Assembly (NCBI GenBank): GCA_022539475.1
Contig: VCMS01000240.1
Coordinates: 21,240 to 85,239, forward strand
Length of the DNA: 64,000 bases
Direction: 5' to 3'
From: Gracilaria domingensis
Lineage: Eukaryota > Rhodophyta > Florideophyceae > Gracilariales > Gracilariaceae
The translations under genes and the position numbers were made by a program. Of the stretch, positions 31,661-42,834 are shown piece after piece. Every line of letters begins with the position of its first letter. The stretch's first letter is position 1. The notes under the pieces were generated by a model that made no database searches, was not told where the DNA came from, and saw only the letters and a program-made list of their open reading frames with translations.

Positions 31661-32494
31661 TTAACTTGTTTCTTGGGAGTACCACGCTATTCTACTATCC
31701 AAAGAGCCCCTCACTACTTCCTTAAGTTTTGAGGTAGCGTCTCTTGCGAGAGAGCCGGACATGGGGTGAGATATTTTCGGGGAGTGGGTCTGAGGTACAG
31801 GGTGGAAGAATATGTTTTCGTTGTTAGCCAACTGGAGCTCTTTCATAAGTGTCTGAACGGGGTCTGTCATGTAGAGGGTGGCGCTTAACTTACATCCTTC
31901 TGGCGAGACAGTTCTTCGATTGAAACCGTCTTTAGAGGTGTATCGTTCGAAAATGGCGTTCTTCAGTTCTGTACTGCGCTTGGAACTTGTTATGGTCTCG
32001 TTGAATCGCTTTTGCGAGAATCGCGGGTCCCGAAGTAGCCCAATTACCACGTCTTCTTCACGATGACCAAGGTGGGAAGCTACTGAAGCCAGACAAACCG
32101 TGAGATAATCCATATGCAAATCACCGAGGGCCTCCTCAGAGGGCACTGGGAGGGAAGTGCTTCCGTGTTCTCGCTCTAATTCCGCGGGACCCGGGGAAGC
32201 AGAAACACAATGCGAAGTGTCCGGAATGGGAGGGGCGCACGGAATACGGTCAACGATGTCCTCCGACACCGGAGGCTCGGGAAGGCGACAAGGGGCAGTG
32301 ACCGTTTCGGAACATACGGGCGCGGTCGCAGAAAGCTTAAGACGCTTGCTTCTTCGAATGGGCTGCCTATTGTCGTCTTCCAGCGCGTCTTTTAGACGAA
32401 ACGGGCAATGGTTAACATGCTGTTGAAGAGATAACAATCCTCGGCGAGTAACAAACGGGCACCCATGCTTCTTATGTGTACAGTAGTAGGCCAT
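31661..32494 (-). CDS. Hypothetical 277-residue protein with an N-terminal Cys/His cluster
   Basis: The ATG at 32,494 opens 277 codons to a stop at 31,661. Residues 4-31 hold C-x6-C...H-x3-C ('GCPFVTRRGLLSLQQHVNHC'), like the single finger at the start of some DNA-transposon proteins, followed by a basic nuclear-localisation-like 'IRRSKRLKL' and a proline/acidic linker. The C-terminal half is helical ('FNETITSSKRSTELKNAIFE'). No transposase core was found downstream on the same strand, so transposon origin is a guess. The frame is intact, unlike its neighbours. Confidence 0.5.
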   Translation of the reverse strand: MAYYCTHKKHGCPFVTRRGLLSLQQHVNHCPFRLKDALEDDNRQPIRRSKRLKLSATAPVCSETVTAPCRLPEPPVSEDIVDRIPCAPPIPDTSHCVSASPGPAELEREHGSTSLPVPSEEALGDLHMDYLTVCLASVASHLGHREEDVVIGLLRDPRFSQKRFNETITSSKRSTELKNAIFERYTSKDGFNRRTVSPEGCKLSATLYMTDPVQTLMKELQLANNENIFFHPVPQTHSPKISHPMSGSLARDATSKLKEVVRGSLDSRIAWYSQETS

Positions 32495-33324
32495 GGGAAG
32501 AAGAAATGAAAGAGAAACGACGACAAAGACGGCAAAAGAGAGTCGTCCGAGGAGAGAAGGAGGTCAGGCGACAGTCAAAATCGACGTCAACCTGAGAACG
32601 GAGAATATATTTTGAGTTTAAATCACGTGCTTTCGTTCAAAAAGGAACGTAGGTACACGTCGACCTCAACACAAGGGTGTACGTCTCGTATTATCTACCA
32701 CTGGTTATAAACCTGTGGTTTCGCAACGTTGTGCGCTGTACACCTGTCAAATCTCGCCCAGAAAAATAAATCTCTTCTCTCCGCCGCGGTCGCCGCCCTT
32801 CCGACGTCCGACCTTCCGTTACCGTCGTGATCCGTGCCATCCACATCCTCGCGTTCTACTGTGCTCCGTCGTACTTTTTTCCGTCCTCGCACTCGCTACG
32901 AAGTGGAGGGCGGAGAAAGAGAATGAGGTACGCTTCACCGCTTAATGGACGCCTCCATCAAGCGGACATCATCCGTATCTCACGGATTTATGCCGTGCAG
33001 TCTTTTCGTACGTTCTTCCATATCCTTCTACGTATCTTTGATCTAAACTAACCCATCCTCACCACGTTTCTTTGCGCTATGCGACATGTAAACGGCAGGA
33101 AATAAGCTTTGGGTTACCGGGTTCCCGTTTTCACCCTCCAACTCGTTCTATTTGTTCAAGAAGGTAACCACTCTTTAACGTGCGTTGCTTGTATTTATTC
33201 CAACGTTCCCGATGACTGTGAGCACGCGACCAGTTTCATTTCGTTTCTCAAGGTCGATTTCTGACTGTTCGTATAACCTATCACGCTGTATTGCCGATCT
33301 TGGTTCACTCTGTTGCACCACAGG
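32495..33324 (+). other. Promoter-like, pyrimidine-rich non-coding stretch
   Basis: TATA-like 'gttataaacc' at about 32,703 and 'aaaataaatc' near 32,762 are spaced as in an LTR or a short transcription unit. No partner repeat found in the window. Confidence 0.25.
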
Positions 33325-33755
33325 CGTCTCTAGCTTCTCGCATCTTGCGCTACTTTTGGTTTGTTGGCGATCTTGGTTGACTTGGTTGCGACTTAGACTC
33401 TTCTCTCTTCTCGCGTCTTGCGCTACTTTTGGTGTATTGGCGATATTGGTTGATATTGGTTGACTAGCTTGCGCGATAGGTTCATCAATGGCGATCTTGG
33501 TTGACTAGGTTGCGCCATAGGACCGTCTCTCTTTTCTCGCGTCTTGCGTTACTTTTGGTGCATTGGCGATGTGGTTTGACTTGGTTGCCTCATATGCTCG
33601 CCTCTCTTCTCGCGCCTTACGTTGATCTTCCAGTATTGGCGATCTTGGTTGACTGACGTGCGGGATAGGAGATTCTGGTACTTGGTTGCGTCATAGGCTG
33701 CTCTCTCGTTTATCGCATCTTGCGGTATTTTTGCTGCATGGGCATTCTTGGTGTC
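33325..33755 (+). repeat. Degenerate minisatellite, about five units of 70-125 bp
   Basis: A unit built on 'cttctcgcgtcttgcg', 'tacttttggtg', 'ttggcgatcttggttgac' and 'ttggttgcg' recurs at about 33,335, 33,402, 33,528, 33,601 and 33,707 with variable internal length. Confidence 0.75.
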
Positions 33756-34911
33756 CTTGCTTGTGAATTATCGCTTCGCTATCTTTCGCACTTTACGATG
33801 AATGGATTGTTGCTAATCTAACCGATCCCTTTCGTTCTTCTTCTTCCTTTTGCGATTTACTACGTCTCTCGACTTTTCTAGCGCAAAGTTTCTGTTTTGC
33901 TTTATCAATGGTACGCTCCATCGTATTTGAAATGTATCCAATGGAGCATTGGCTAACTTATGGATACTTTGTGCTTGCATATACAGGTAAATAACTTCTG
34001 ATGCGGACATATCCCACGATTTACACGTGAATTGAAAGTGCAACGCGTATGCATCTGGGCATGGTTCCTCAGGTAGGGATATGTGTTCTAGCAATACCGC
34101 ACTTTGGTGCAGGTGCAGTCTGTGGCAGCTGCCGCAGATTGCGTTTACATTCGCTCCATCATGGGGAAATGGTACATGTAATATAGCGAAATAGTGGATA
34201 GCAAAAGCGGTCGATAGAAGAATAAATAGGAATAAAACGGTATGATTTCACAATGGGCATCATCTGTACTAGTACCACTATTCCATGCGTTGCAGGGTAT
34301 CATTTCGCAGAAGGTATCGTGTAATGTGCACCTTAATTGAAACTGAACGTAGACTTCGCTAAATACCTTTCAGGTAGCCCTCGACTAAAGAACTAGCACG
34401 ATGGGAAAGCCCACCAGTATTTACTGCACAGCGATTCTGGACGACGCAAGCAATTATCTCCAAATTTTGAAACAATTGATCTCGATATTTTTTCAAAAAA
34501 TTTACTGCACGACCCTTGCCATTTTCTGGACGACCCTCGCCAAAAACTAGCATCTGCAAGAGACAGACGATGGAATACTTTAGAAAGTAGCTTATGGGAG
34601 GACAGTATACCACTCGATGAGTTAGAATTCACACTGATTGTCTGCGTTTCTGCAAGCAAAGTTCTTCCACGAGCAACGCGGCCAACGAAAACGCCTTCGC
34701 CTTGGATGGGTGCGAGCGGCTTGCGGCTTCCTTGCCTGGCACGCCAGCCATCTCAGCAGTTTTAAAGTTCGTTTCGAACGCCTTACCCGCTTCTATAGTC
34801 ACGTCTAGGGCCTTCCGCGTACAATTCTTCATCGAATCCTGCACAGTTCTAGCTTATCCTACGGCAATAACGCGCTGTTGTGGTGTACAATAGACAAGAA
34901 CTCGCATTATT

Positions 34912-35646
34912 TCACGATCTGGATTGCATTGCTGCACCGCAATCAAGGTTAGCGTTAAGTTTATCAGGAACACGCTTGAAAAACTCCTTACCCTCAACGC
35001 TTCTAGGTTCATCAACCACTTGCATAGTTTTCCAGATTGCTTTCAATGCAGAAGTAGTATGACGAGCGTGAGCCTCAAACATTTCGAGCTGAAGAGTACG
35101 GCGTTTTAGCTCATCATTCTCCACTGAACTTGCGTCACGTCTAGCAGAAAGAACAGAAACAAGCCCGTCCATGCTAACAATATTAACATCCCGCGTGTTA
35201 CTTCGTGATGAGTATTGACTACGACTGACAGCATTCCCTCCAAATCCGTATGGTGATATGCCTTCATTAACGCCTTCCGTTTGTTGCGTGTCTGCCTCCA
35301 GTGCTCTAGTCACTAGAGGTTGCAGAATAGGGTGCAATGTAAGAAAGAAATGCGCCTTCTTGACGTAACTAACAATTTTAGAGAAACCAGGAAACGCTTC
35401 CAGATCAAATTGTCCAGTTGATTCGTAGCCAGATAAGCATATACCGTAACGGCTCTTGAATGCAGCGAATTTAGGCTTGATTAGACCACCCTCTCGTTCA
35501 TATGGTCGCTGTGCAGAGTTAAATAAACTCATATAACTGAGAATAACATCACCTGTAAGCATGACATTTGAAGGTGGTTTAAAAGATGGATCATTAAACA
35601 ATTGAGCAGTCTTCTCGCACCAAGGATCTTCGTGCTGCCAGCCCAA
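34912..35646 (-). CDS. Hypothetical ORF in AT-rich DNA, no ATG
   Basis: An open frame of 244 codons with a protein-like composition ('LSYMSLFNSAQRPYEREGG', 'YGICLSGYESTGQFDLEAFP'). It starts just after a TGA without an ATG, so it would have to be an exon or use an internal methionine. A helical block in another frame just downstream (34,629-34,844) may belong to it. Family unknown. Confidence 0.4.
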   Translation of the reverse strand: MGWQHEDPWCEKTAQLFNDPSFKPPSNVMLTGDVILSYMSLFNSAQRPYEREGGLIKPKFAAFKSRYGICLSGYESTGQFDLEAFPGFSKIVSYVKKAHFFLTLHPILQPLVTRALEADTQQTEGVNEGISPYGFGGNAVSRSQYSSRSNTRDVNIVSMDGLVSVLSARRDASSVENDELKRRTLQLEMFEAHARHTTSALKAIWKTMQVVDEPRSVEGKEFFKRVPDKLNANLDCGAAMQSRS

Positions 35647-35753
35647 CTCAGTGCTATTTAATCATTCAATCAATTTCTCTGCGCCGCAGTCATTTGTAAC
35701 TAAGCAAGGACATGGAGTAAAGGGCAATTTTTTGACGCTTCAAACGCTAAAGT

Positions 35754-36290
35754 TTATCTGTCGGTAAGTGAAGAACTATTCACAGGTTTTGTTGTTCTAG
35801 AAAAACCAATTTTAACCTTTCTATCTTCAAGCACTGGAATATATATTCGAATATATAATGTTACTTCTTCGCCGATGTCCTTTTGCTCAATGCAAGCGGT
35901 TTTCACTGACAATCTCGACCGAATAGCCATATTGAATTTTGCATGATGAGGTAGATCATTAATGATTGGCTGAAGATCCAAGAACGAAACAGTGCGCTGC
36001 ACCATATTTGTCACGATCAGTTTGAATTTAGTATTACGCTTTGAATTGTATGTTGGAACGATTTTAAGAGCTTTTAATGCTCGCTTGTATAATTCGTTGT
36101 TTACCTTTTGCTGTGGTAGAATGGCTATAGCAGTAGATACATCTGTCGGTGCTTCTTGAGTTGTTGACGCATTATTTGTTGGTTGTGAGGGCTGTGGTTG
36201 TGAGGGCTCTGCTGAAATGTCCAATATTCGAAACGTTTGTGCTACGCATTGACGGTAATTGGGAACCTCGCAATTTGAAGTGCACGACAT
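35754..36290 (-). CDS. Hypothetical 178-residue protein in AT-rich DNA
   Basis: The ATG at 36,290 opens 178 codons to a stop at 35,754. The N terminus has two cysteine-rich dipeptide clusters and a Gln/Pro/Thr-rich linker. The rest has a mixed alpha/beta look ('RTVSFLDLQPIINDLPHH', 'VTLYIRIYIPVLEDRKVK'). It is on the same strand as, and 107 bases before, the neighbouring ORF, so the two may be exons of one gene. No family recognised. Confidence 0.45.
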   Translation of the reverse strand: MSCTSNCEVPNYRQCVAQTFRILDISAEPSQPQPSQPTNNASTTQEAPTDVSTAIAILPQQKVNNELYKRALKALKIVPTYNSKRNTKFKLIVTNMVQRTVSFLDLQPIINDLPHHAKFNMAIRSRLSVKTACIEQKDIGEEVTLYIRIYIPVLEDRKVKIGFSRTTKPVNSSSLTDR

Positions 36291-39200
36291 GAAAGGAGGT
36301 TTACGTGTTTGAATGTGTAAGCGCTCTGCAAGTATAGATCTGATTGCATTGCAACAGTGTATGCGATAGCAATTGGCGTCCGTTTCTATGAAAGCGAAAC
36401 GAATCGAGCTGTCTACGGAAACGGTTGCGGAAACGAGAGCAAGGCAACGTGTGCAATGACTATTGCATACGTCTTGATTGTCCCTTTCTGGTTTCCAAAT
36501 TTGTAAACTAATGGAATGGCTCTAAGTGGTCTCCTTTTTTTGGGTTCAAAATTTTGAAAAAATCTGGGCAGAAATCATTATCTTCAGCCAAATGGTTTCA
36601 CAAATTTTTGTGCTAAACATCCTCATTTTGGTCACTTTTCAGCTTTACTAGGGCGAAATTTGATGTTCATGGGGGCATTGCTTGACAACCTTTTAAGGTA
36701 TTTTAAAAAATACTTTCTTTGAATTTCACCTTTGTCAGTTAGCGGCACTTCTACCAGATTCTAAGTACAACTTGGCCTCTTCGGTAAAATCCTCGTTGAG
36801 CTCTGCGTTGGGCATATGTCCATGAAAACAAATGATGTGTGGCAGGTAAACGTAAATGTACTCATGTTGGTTGCTCGTTGTCTGGCCCCTACGGTCATCC
36901 CAAGTGAAGGATCGTCACTATCCCTCTTGTAGAAAGACTAGGACGGATGCGCACCGTTTTCTTGTGATTTTGCTTCTCAGGAAAGTCACCGTTCCCAAAA
37001 CTGTGGCACAAACTACCGAACAGTTTGTACTGTTCGCTTTTTTTTGAGTACAAGATTCAAACTAAGTGCACCGATACTGAGTACCCGTGCGGTGAGCCTC
37101 TTCGCAAGTAAACATAAATATTACTCTTCGTTCTGCTTCTTTGACCCAGGGAGAAGAACAGAGCAGTTTTATGCTTTTGAAGTCCTTTCTTGTTCACAAG
37201 ACCTATTTTGCAAGCAAAGAGACATTTGTCGTTCATTAGCTGCATAACTGATCTCCACTGTTGCACCTCTCGCGCCCTCAGACATTTTGATTGTGCAAAG
37301 GATAACCGCGAGAGTACACGCTATACGTTCACAACGACAGAATCTGACTCAATAAGAATGAAACTGTACATTTTCACCGACTAAAACTTGTAAAAATTAT
37401 GCCAAACTTATAAACTCATTTTTTATAATGACGACAAACATTAAAGTAGTGACGAGGATGCTTATAATTCCATATTTCCCCGAGTTCATGATTTCACCGA
37501 CTCTAGTTCTTATTTATAGTTATTGTTGCTGCGTTCAGCGTCAATCTTAAGTGACAAAGCGAACTGCGATCAACTGAAAAGATATAAATGAATTGTTTTT
37601 TTATTTCTAATTTTGAACACAGTTTTACTGCAAAAAGAATTGAGCTCTGCTTGTATCGTTAATCGTAGTTTATCTTCTATACAGAATAGCTTTTATTTTA
37701 TTTTGAAAATGCTTATCGTCTTATTTTCAGCACTTTCCTTTGATTGAAAAGTAGGTGAAACTGCTTCTTAAAATCTTGTTAATAGTATTTATGATAGTAC
37801 GTCACGAGAACGACAAGGGTTGAAGTAGTTGATCTCGATTAGGATTCGTAACTGAGTTACTGTCCTAGTAGAATTCTGTATCTACACCACACTAGAATAA
37901 CTTCGCTCTCTCCTGTTCCAAAGAAAAGCGAACAAAGCTGTCCATTCCGCTGACTCTTCACGAGCAGGTTATATGATGTCTCTATAAGGGAATTTTCAGG
38001 CACGCAGAAGAAGATTTATTTGGGTCGGTAATAGATATAGTGGGTGAATCTACATAGATTTAGTACTACAGAAGCAATTATCCATTGTATGCTTTATAAA
38101 GCAATTCGTGTGCAATTTAGTTCAAGTTTCATTTTCTTTTCCATGACCAGTTGGCTTCATTTATTTTTTGATAAATGCCCATTTGGTTTACTCTTTCTTG
38201 TTTTAGGTATTGAAAAGGCTAAATCTGTTTGGAATAATGCAGCTCTATGCAGACGCAGGAAAAGCCCATATCCTTAAAATGCTTTGCTATATTCTGTTGG
38301 GGCTGAAGCGCAGAGAACCACTTGATTGCTCTGTAGCAGATTAGTTGTGGAACTCGTATGGTATTCTGTTATGAAGAAAATAAATCGCTGTAGAGGAAGT
38401 CTGAGCCTCCAAGGTTGCAAACCTAATTACTTTTCTTTTTCTATTTTTGTTTTCCTTTGCAAAAATTCGAAAAGTTGTTAGAGGTTGGGTGTTACGAGAC
38501 TGGCTCTAAGATACCCCGTGCTTCCCTGCAATGCCTCAGTACGCAGTACGTCTCGCGGGTAGTTTGTTTTTATTTCATTGAAGTTGTGATTGTAACTACG
38601 CCGTGGTAGGATATCCGTTCTTGAGTGACACCTAGTCAGTTCTTCCTTTGTTTGGATGCCTACGAAATGACTAGTACTAAAACGCGTACTGGCTACAATG
38701 GGTTGTCCTTAACCGGTAAGACCAGGTAATGTTAACTTAAGGACCGATTCGCCTCCCCATTGAACCAAACATCATTTGTGGCAGGATGTTTGTATCTTTT
38801 CTCAGCAGCGACTCGCGTTGTTTACGGCTGGGAACGGCCGCTAGACAACGTGTTCGATTCCTTCATATTCCGCGGGCTCGTGCCTCGTGCGCTCCAATCG
38901 CTAACTGGACAATGCTATCATCACTAGTCTCATTGCGTCGAACGAATTCGCGGGGCCCATTGACTCTTGACCAATCCTCTTCGCAAGCTTCTCTCATTAT
39001 TAGTCGCGTCAGTCGACGATCTGCAACTGCGTAATTATCTGCAACACATCGGTGCAATCACCAGCTCCGATTCAAAGATGTTTCCAATCCGTAAGTGCAT
39101 GCTTCGGCAACGGTGTAAACAGTCATATCGTTCCAACACCTGACGGGAGACTCTCGCAAGAGTCCATATCAACTCCCTCTTCATTCCGTTTAAGTAATCT

Positions 39201-41362
39201 GAGTTGCACAGTCACGGACACATCACCGCAAAAGTTTTCTGGGCATCTTTCGCGTGACAACCTGTGTTTGTCGGCAGATCGCATGAGCGTTCACCTATGG
39301 AAGCCAAAACGGCGTTTTTCCGTTTTTGAAGTCCGTACCTTCCGTACAAACAGCATCTTTGATTTCCCAGGATATGTTCCAGTTTGGTGTTTGGAGTCTG
39401 GTAAAACGGGAGCTCCACATTCATGTCTTACATCTAAATGATCACCAAGCCCAATGGAATGAAAGCACAAAACTCACCATTAACTGCTTACCGAATGAGT
39501 ACGGTGAGTTGACCACTTTAAAAATTGGTGATCTTTGATTGAGTGGCCACGTTCAATTCTTTTCCCTTGGCATCTGCTGCTTCCATTCTCAAGTTTGAGA
39601 AGAAACCACTGGCACAAGACGATTCGCTGCTGGCTTGGATTGGAGGGTGACAAACATGCGGTTCTTCGAAACAGGTATGCAAAATCAAAAAGGGGGGCTG
39701 TCTTTGTCACTATCAGGAACTTGTCAAGTGCAGACCAAGGAAGATTCCATCCACTGATGATCTTAATTTGTGTGACCGAACTGCTTATCGACTTGTTCTC
39801 GGATCAAAAAAAGAAGCATATCAATTCTAGTGCCGATGACGAATTTCGTAGCGCGCATCTGACAACAGCGGGTCTCGAGAACAGTTTGCATGTTACCCAA
39901 GGTTACAAGCAGTTCCACTGCTTGCAAAAGTACGTGAAGCTGGTAGAATGAAAGTTGCACGGCTCTGACGACACATGCAGCGCCTTACGAGTCCAAAGGT
40001 TACACGCGTAGATCCAATAAGCAATTCAATGACGGAATAACTCGTTGTCGATAAAGAGATATTTGATATACTTGCATGGATGGCAGTCCCTCACACTCGA
40101 CATGCTTTCAAACATCACTCGCGCTGGCATCGGGCAAGAGGGTGCGGCTCTTGCGCTAATGGTCCTTACCACTTCTCCTCACCGCCATGGACTGCATGGC
40201 TGACAGCGTTGGGCTTGAGAGAACCTCGCAGAAGAAGTCGTCAGCGTTTGGAACTGGACATAACGCAAGGTGTGAAGATGAACCGTGCGTGGTATATCCT
40301 TGAAGGATACCTTCTTTTGGAATGAGGTCTCATGAGTAAGGTGTCTTAAAAAAGGGCGCAGTAGAAAACAGGACAAGGTTATACATGCACCTTTTGCAAA
40401 GCGTGACTTTTACGAATTGGACTGTGCCGAAACGAGACAAGATATTGGTACAGGACATGAAAACCAAACAGAGGGGTGATTGCAGGACAAGTCGGAAAGA
40501 ACGCACCTCTATCTAAGGCAAATAACTTTGGGAGGTTGGGCGGTGCTGTGTGTTGACGTATGTATAGCAGGACTGCCGTTGGCTCATGTATGACAGAAGA
40601 TCACGGGCTAGTGCATGCTGTTGATGCAGTTGTGCACGGACACGTTGACTGCATCTGGAGAGGGTCTTGCTCTCGGAAGAAGGAATGGGGGGTGAGGGTT
40701 CCACTGCGGGTGCTATTTCGATCGATCTTGCAGGTGGGAGTGGAAAGAAAGTGGCAAGGGTGAAGTTCAGACCTCGGTGGCACGTGCACGCTGTTCCGTG
40801 CGTGAGAACAAGTTACAGTGAACAAGCACCGTCCGAAAAGACTTGTGAGTAGGACTTTTTTCTTTTTTTGTTGATGCTGCTTGTACTTGCCGAAGGTTAT
40901 CCTTAGTGCGAGCAGGTTTTTGGTATGATGGGCATAAAACATGATGGTGTGTATGGAGCTTAACTTAAACGGGGACAACGGGATTCGGAACGACGAATCG
41001 AAGCGCGTGGAGCAGAATCGGAGCGGTTCATAGCAGGGTCGAGGGGATTGGGGAGATACACATATATGCGAGTGGATGCGGGAAGACAAGTTTTATCGGG
41101 CTCGCATGAAGAGATATTGCGAGAGCGAGAGCGCGCGCGAAGCAGACAGCTTGTGCGGCGCGAGCACGTCATGATGACGCCGATGAAGCGGGGAGAGAAA
41201 TGTTTGAACAAGAAAAGCATATAATAAGGCACGGGAGCAAGCATGTGTGGCGCAAGCGAGAGCAAGACAAGATTGCTCGAGGAAAACATTTGATAGTTAG
41301 ATATACGAAGGTACAAGTAACGATTTGTTGCAACTTGCAAGCGAACGGCGCAGACCTCCTGG
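36291..41362. other. Gene-poor, mostly AT-rich stretch
   Basis: No supported gene. Weak coding-like signal at 39,050-39,960 on the plus strand in two or three frames (for example 'HLNDHQAQWNESTKLTINCL') might be a decayed gene, but no motif is recognisable. Confidence 0.35.
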
Positions 41363-42087
41363 TCACGACGACAGCCGCGAGAGCAGCTGCACGTCAAACA
41401 CGACGTCCACCTCGCGCTCGCCCTCAATCTCGCGCAGCCCGAACGCCAGGTGCGCCGGCACGGTGAGGCGCCGCTCACAGCCGACGCGCGCGCCGTCCAG
41501 GCCGGCGGACCAGCCCTGGACGACGGACGGGTCGCCCAACGTGAGCTGCAGCGGCTCGCCGTCGCCGTCGCGGCTGCTCTCAAACTTGCGCATGTTGGCC
41601 TTGACAAAGGCGTCGTAGTGCACGCGGATGAGGTCGCCAATGCGCACGACGGCGCCGTCGCCCGCGCGCAGCTCGCGCACCTGCACGCGCGGCGGCGGCG
41701 GCGGCTGCTCGGCGGGCGCGAAGCGGCGGCGGCGGCGCAGAATCTGCTGGCGCTTGGTGTGCTCGACGAGCACGACGCCGCCGTTGGGAATCATGTCGAA
41801 CGAGAGGCGCTGCTGCGGCAGCGCGCCGTGCAGCTGGCGGTCGCAGCCGCACACGGAGCAGAGCAGCGGGCGGTGCACGACGCGCTTGGAGAGCACCAGG
41901 TGCGGGTAGTCGGGCAGATGCGCGCGCTCGCGCAGCCACACGAACAGCGGCTCGGCGGTGAAGTGCGCGCACGCGCCGCAGCCGCGGCACGGGTGCGCCT
42001 GGAAGGGCGCGCGCAGCAGCGCTACCAGCCGCGAGAGCAGCGACAGCAGGGCGTGCAGCGCGCGGCGCGCGAAAGCAGCGACGCCAT
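41363..42087 (-). CDS. FKBP-type peptidyl-prolyl isomerase with Cys-rich N-terminal region
   Basis: The last ~110 residues form an FKBP domain: 'GDLIRVHYDAFV', 'FESS', 'LQLTLGDPSVVQGWSAGLDG', 'VGCERRLTVPAHLAFG' and a final 'VDVVFDVQLLSRL'. FKBPs catalyse prolyl cis-trans isomerisation and bind FK506. Before it lies a region with 'CRGCGAC' and 'CSVCGCD', perhaps metal-binding, that I do not recognise, and a short proline run. The domain frame has no ATG upstream. The best start is the ATG at 42,087 ('MASLLSR', then a leucine-rich, possibly membrane-anchoring helix), which needs a one-base frame correction in the GC-only run near 42,055-42,070. That is likely an assembly indel, but it could be real damage or a missed intron. 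Confidence 0.75.
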
Positions 42088-42125
<38 letters not shown>

Positions 42126-42495
42126 AGGTGGGCGCTGGAGGGAGCTGGGGGCGGGGGCGGGGTCGGGGTCTGGAGGTGCAGGTCAGTCACGTCGCGCGCG
42201 GTGCGCGCGGCAACGCGCTCTGACGCGGCGGCGCGCGCCAATTGGCGGCGCGCCAATTGACGCGGCGGCAGAGCATTTGGGCGCGCGCGTCAATTCGGCG
42301 CCGCTGACAGCGCGCACGCGTAGAGCCGCGCGCGCGCGTGCGCCCATTGCCCGCCAGTGCTGCGCTCCCGCCCGTTTGCGTGGCAGGCGACTGCGGCAGC
42401 TCTTTGACGCCGCGCGCCTCGCCCGCCGCCTCGCATCGCCCCGCCGCGCGCCGCCCGCGTCCCCGCCCGTTCCCGCGCCGCCCGCCCTCCGCCCT

Positions 42496-42530
<35 letters not shown>

Positions 42531-42574
42531 TCCCCCGGCCGCGCCGTTCGCCCCCGAGCTTCCGCATCGCCATC
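42088..42574. promoter_or_regulatory. Shared bidirectional promoter region with tandem CCAAT motifs
   Basis: The FKBP and CBM48 genes diverge from this roughly 490-base, extremely GC-rich stretch. It holds two copies of GCGCGCCAATTG, with CCAATTG at 42,238-42,244 and 42,253-42,259, and an inverted 'gcgtcaattcggcgcc' near 42,285. These are plausible CCAAT-type activator sites serving both genes. No TATA box. Confidence 0.55.
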
Positions 42575-42583
42575 ATGCCCGCC

Positions 42584-42614
<31 letters not shown>

Positions 42615-42834
42615 TGCCGTCGTCGCGCCCGTCGTCCTCGGGCGCCGCGCCGCCGCCGCCGCCGCCGCCGCCTCCGCCGGGCGCGCCCTCGTCCGGCATG
42701 GCCGCCCCGCCGCCGCCGCCGCCGCCGCCCGCCCTGGCCCCCCGCGCGCCGCACCTGCGCCGCCGCCCGCGCCGCCCGCGCCCGCCGCGCCCGCGCCGCC
42801 GCCTGCAGCGCCGCCCGCGCCGCCCGCGCCGCCG

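Noticed and set aside
31661-32494. KDZ/Plavaka-type DNA transposase
   Set aside because: Only a short finger-like N terminus is suggestive. No catalytic core follows within 5 kb on the same strand.
33325-33755. Possible CRISPR-like array
   Set aside because: Repeats are long, degenerate and irregularly spaced in a eukaryotic context. It is a minisatellite.
41450-42223. Long plus-strand open frame of 257 codons
   Set aside because: Antisense shadow of the FKBP gene in GC-rich DNA. Alanine/arginine-rich with no motif.
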